Below, piece after piece: positions 34,292 through 34,979 of a stretch of 34,979 nucleotides of DNA (the first letter of the stretch is position 1; each line of letters begins with the position of its first letter). The stretch is from the NCBI GenBank assembly GCA_902802285.1, contig CADCLI010000004.1, forward strand, positions 1 through 34,979, read 5' to 3'. The translations under genes and the position numbers were made by a program. Source of the stretch: an uncultured Bacteroidales bacterium. Lineage in GTDB: Bacteria > Bacteroidota > Bacteroidia > Bacteroidales > Bacteroidaceae. The notes under the pieces are model-generated. The model searched no databases. It saw nothing but the letters and a program-made list of their open reading frames with translations, and was not told the origin of the DNA.

Positions 34292-34979
34292 TTATCCGCA
34301 ACGTGATGAACCGCAGTTCTTGCAGATGAGGCAGCCCTCCTGGTATACCAGTGACTCGCTTCCGCATACTGAGCATTTCTCACCCTTTACAGCGGTGCCG
34401 TCCTGGACGTATTTCTTCAGGGCACGCTCCACACCGTTCTTCCAGTTGTTGATATTCTCCGATCCAAGGTCAAGTGAACCGATGAGCTTGATGCAGAGGT
34501 CTATGGGCATTTGGTAACGCAGAACGCCCGAAATCAGCTTGGCGTAGTTCCAGTACTCCTTGTCAAACTTTTCGGACAGGCCCTCAATGGTAACCTTATA
34601 TCCGCGTTTGTTTGTGAACTGGAAGTCATAGCGCTTGTTGCCGTTCTCATCGATGTTCTTGATTATCCAGCCCTTCTCAACGGTCTTGGGCAATACGATA
34701 CCCTCCTCGTCATCCTGCAGACCGGTGAATATCTCATAAGGACGTCCGTCCAGGATGCCTACGAATGCCACCCATTTCTCCTTGTTGTTCTGGAAACGTA
34801 CCACATCTGCCTCAAGTATGCGCGGGCGGGTCTCGACAACCTGGCGGGGCTCACAGTCACACGGTGCGAGTGTGGGCTCTTTGCCATCTTTCTTTTCGGC
34901 TTTCTTATCACTCTTGGCGTCAATGAGCATACCGTCACGTGAGCCGTCACGGTAGACCGTGCAGCCTTTGCAGCCACTC
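34292..34979 (-). CDS. nrdJ: C-terminal part of an adenosylcobalamin-dependent ribonucleotide reductase, 5' end cut by window
   Basis: The frame is open to the window edge and 228 residues are visible. It starts KGCTVYRDGSRDGML, the C-terminal part of the class II ribonucleotide reductase barrel in this lineage, then a charged linker, then a mixed domain (ADVVRFQNNKEKWVAFVGILDGRPYEIFTG), and ends with a Cys-rich tail: CSVCGSESLVYQEGCLICKNCGSSRCG, a zinc-ribbon and thiol relay. These features match Bacteroidales NrdJ-type enzymes; the catalytic barrel is outside the window, so the cofactor class is inferred from the tail. Confidence 0.8.
   Translation of the reverse strand, partial: SGCKGCTVYRDGSRDGMLIDAKSDKKAEKKDGKEPTLAPCDCEPRQVVETRPRILEADVVRFQNNKEKWVAFVGILDGRPYEIFTGLQDDEEGIVLPKTVEKGWIIKNIDENGNKRYDFQFTNKRGYKVTIEGLSEKFDKEYWNYAKLISGVLRYQMPIDLCIKLIGSLDLGSENINNWKNGVERALKKYVQDGTAVKGEKCSVCGSESLVYQEGCLICKNCGSSRCG

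Noticed and set aside
1..34979. CRISPR arrays, tRNA and rRNA genes
   Set aside because: I saw no regularly spaced direct repeats and no tRNA cloverleaf or rRNA signature on either strand; a tool search could still find a weak case.

Overview
The window looks like a chromosomal segment of an anaerobic member of the Bacteroidales (Bacteroides/Prevotella relatives). I infer this from the MurF-alanine racemase fusion, the dxs-trkA-trkH operon, an etfB-etfA-acyl-CoA dehydrogenase operon, a C-terminal fragment that looks like adenosylcobalamin-dependent ribonucleotide reductase, a Bacteroidales-type TPR/transmembrane/HTH lipoprotein, and repeated TAnnTTTG promoter -7 boxes in place of -35/-10 promoters and strong Shine-Dalgarno sites. 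I cannot name the species.

Layout. 1-3210 (+) is a compact housekeeping run: purN (5' end cut by the window), deoD, prmC, recX and a comF-type gene. 3211-3546 holds a structured repeat and a 38-bp tandem duplication over the queA start. queA (3547-4750) is broken by a frameshifting internal deletion. 4751-9450 is an accessory stretch. It contains a decayed TPR-gene tail, a secreted FISUMP-like protein, a membrane-spanning TPR lipoprotein with a cytoplasmic HTH-like tail, a second decayed copy of the queA 3' end, and a HipB/HipA pair. 9542-11639 has a HAD hydrolase and a secreted YARHG-domain protein. A second copy of the structured repeat (11658-11866) and a palindromic promoter region come before the etfB-etfA-acyl-CoA dehydrogenase operon. 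A MATE exporter and an argE-type deacylase follow. A candidate small RNA or leader with an intrinsic terminator precedes an AAA ATPase / DUF4435 (TOPRIM-like) gene pair at 18263-20162. On the minus strand, dxs-trkA-trkH (24810 to 20079) runs toward that pair and overlaps its 3' end. On the plus strand, murF-alr is followed closely by a hexuronate-type MFS transporter, an aldo/keto reductase, a GPH-family sugar symporter and a GH94 cellobiose phosphorylase. A ~200-nt perfect-arm inverted repeat fills the gap to the convergent minus-strand genes folB and nrdJ (5' end cut by the window).

How the parts fit. Sugar import (GPH symporter) plus phosphorolysis (GH94) suggests cytoplasmic cello-disaccharide use that yields glucose-1-phosphate. 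The Etf/acyl-CoA dehydrogenase operon would pass electrons from an acyl-CoA-type substrate to Etf. dxs and trkAH are housekeeping isoprenoid and potassium-uptake genes. The parts least explained by known biology are the two-copy structured repeat, whose long stem is kept while its sequence changes, the ATPase/DUF4435 pair with its upstream candidate RNA, which resembles the two-gene PARIS defence layout, and the tandem-duplication scar around queA.
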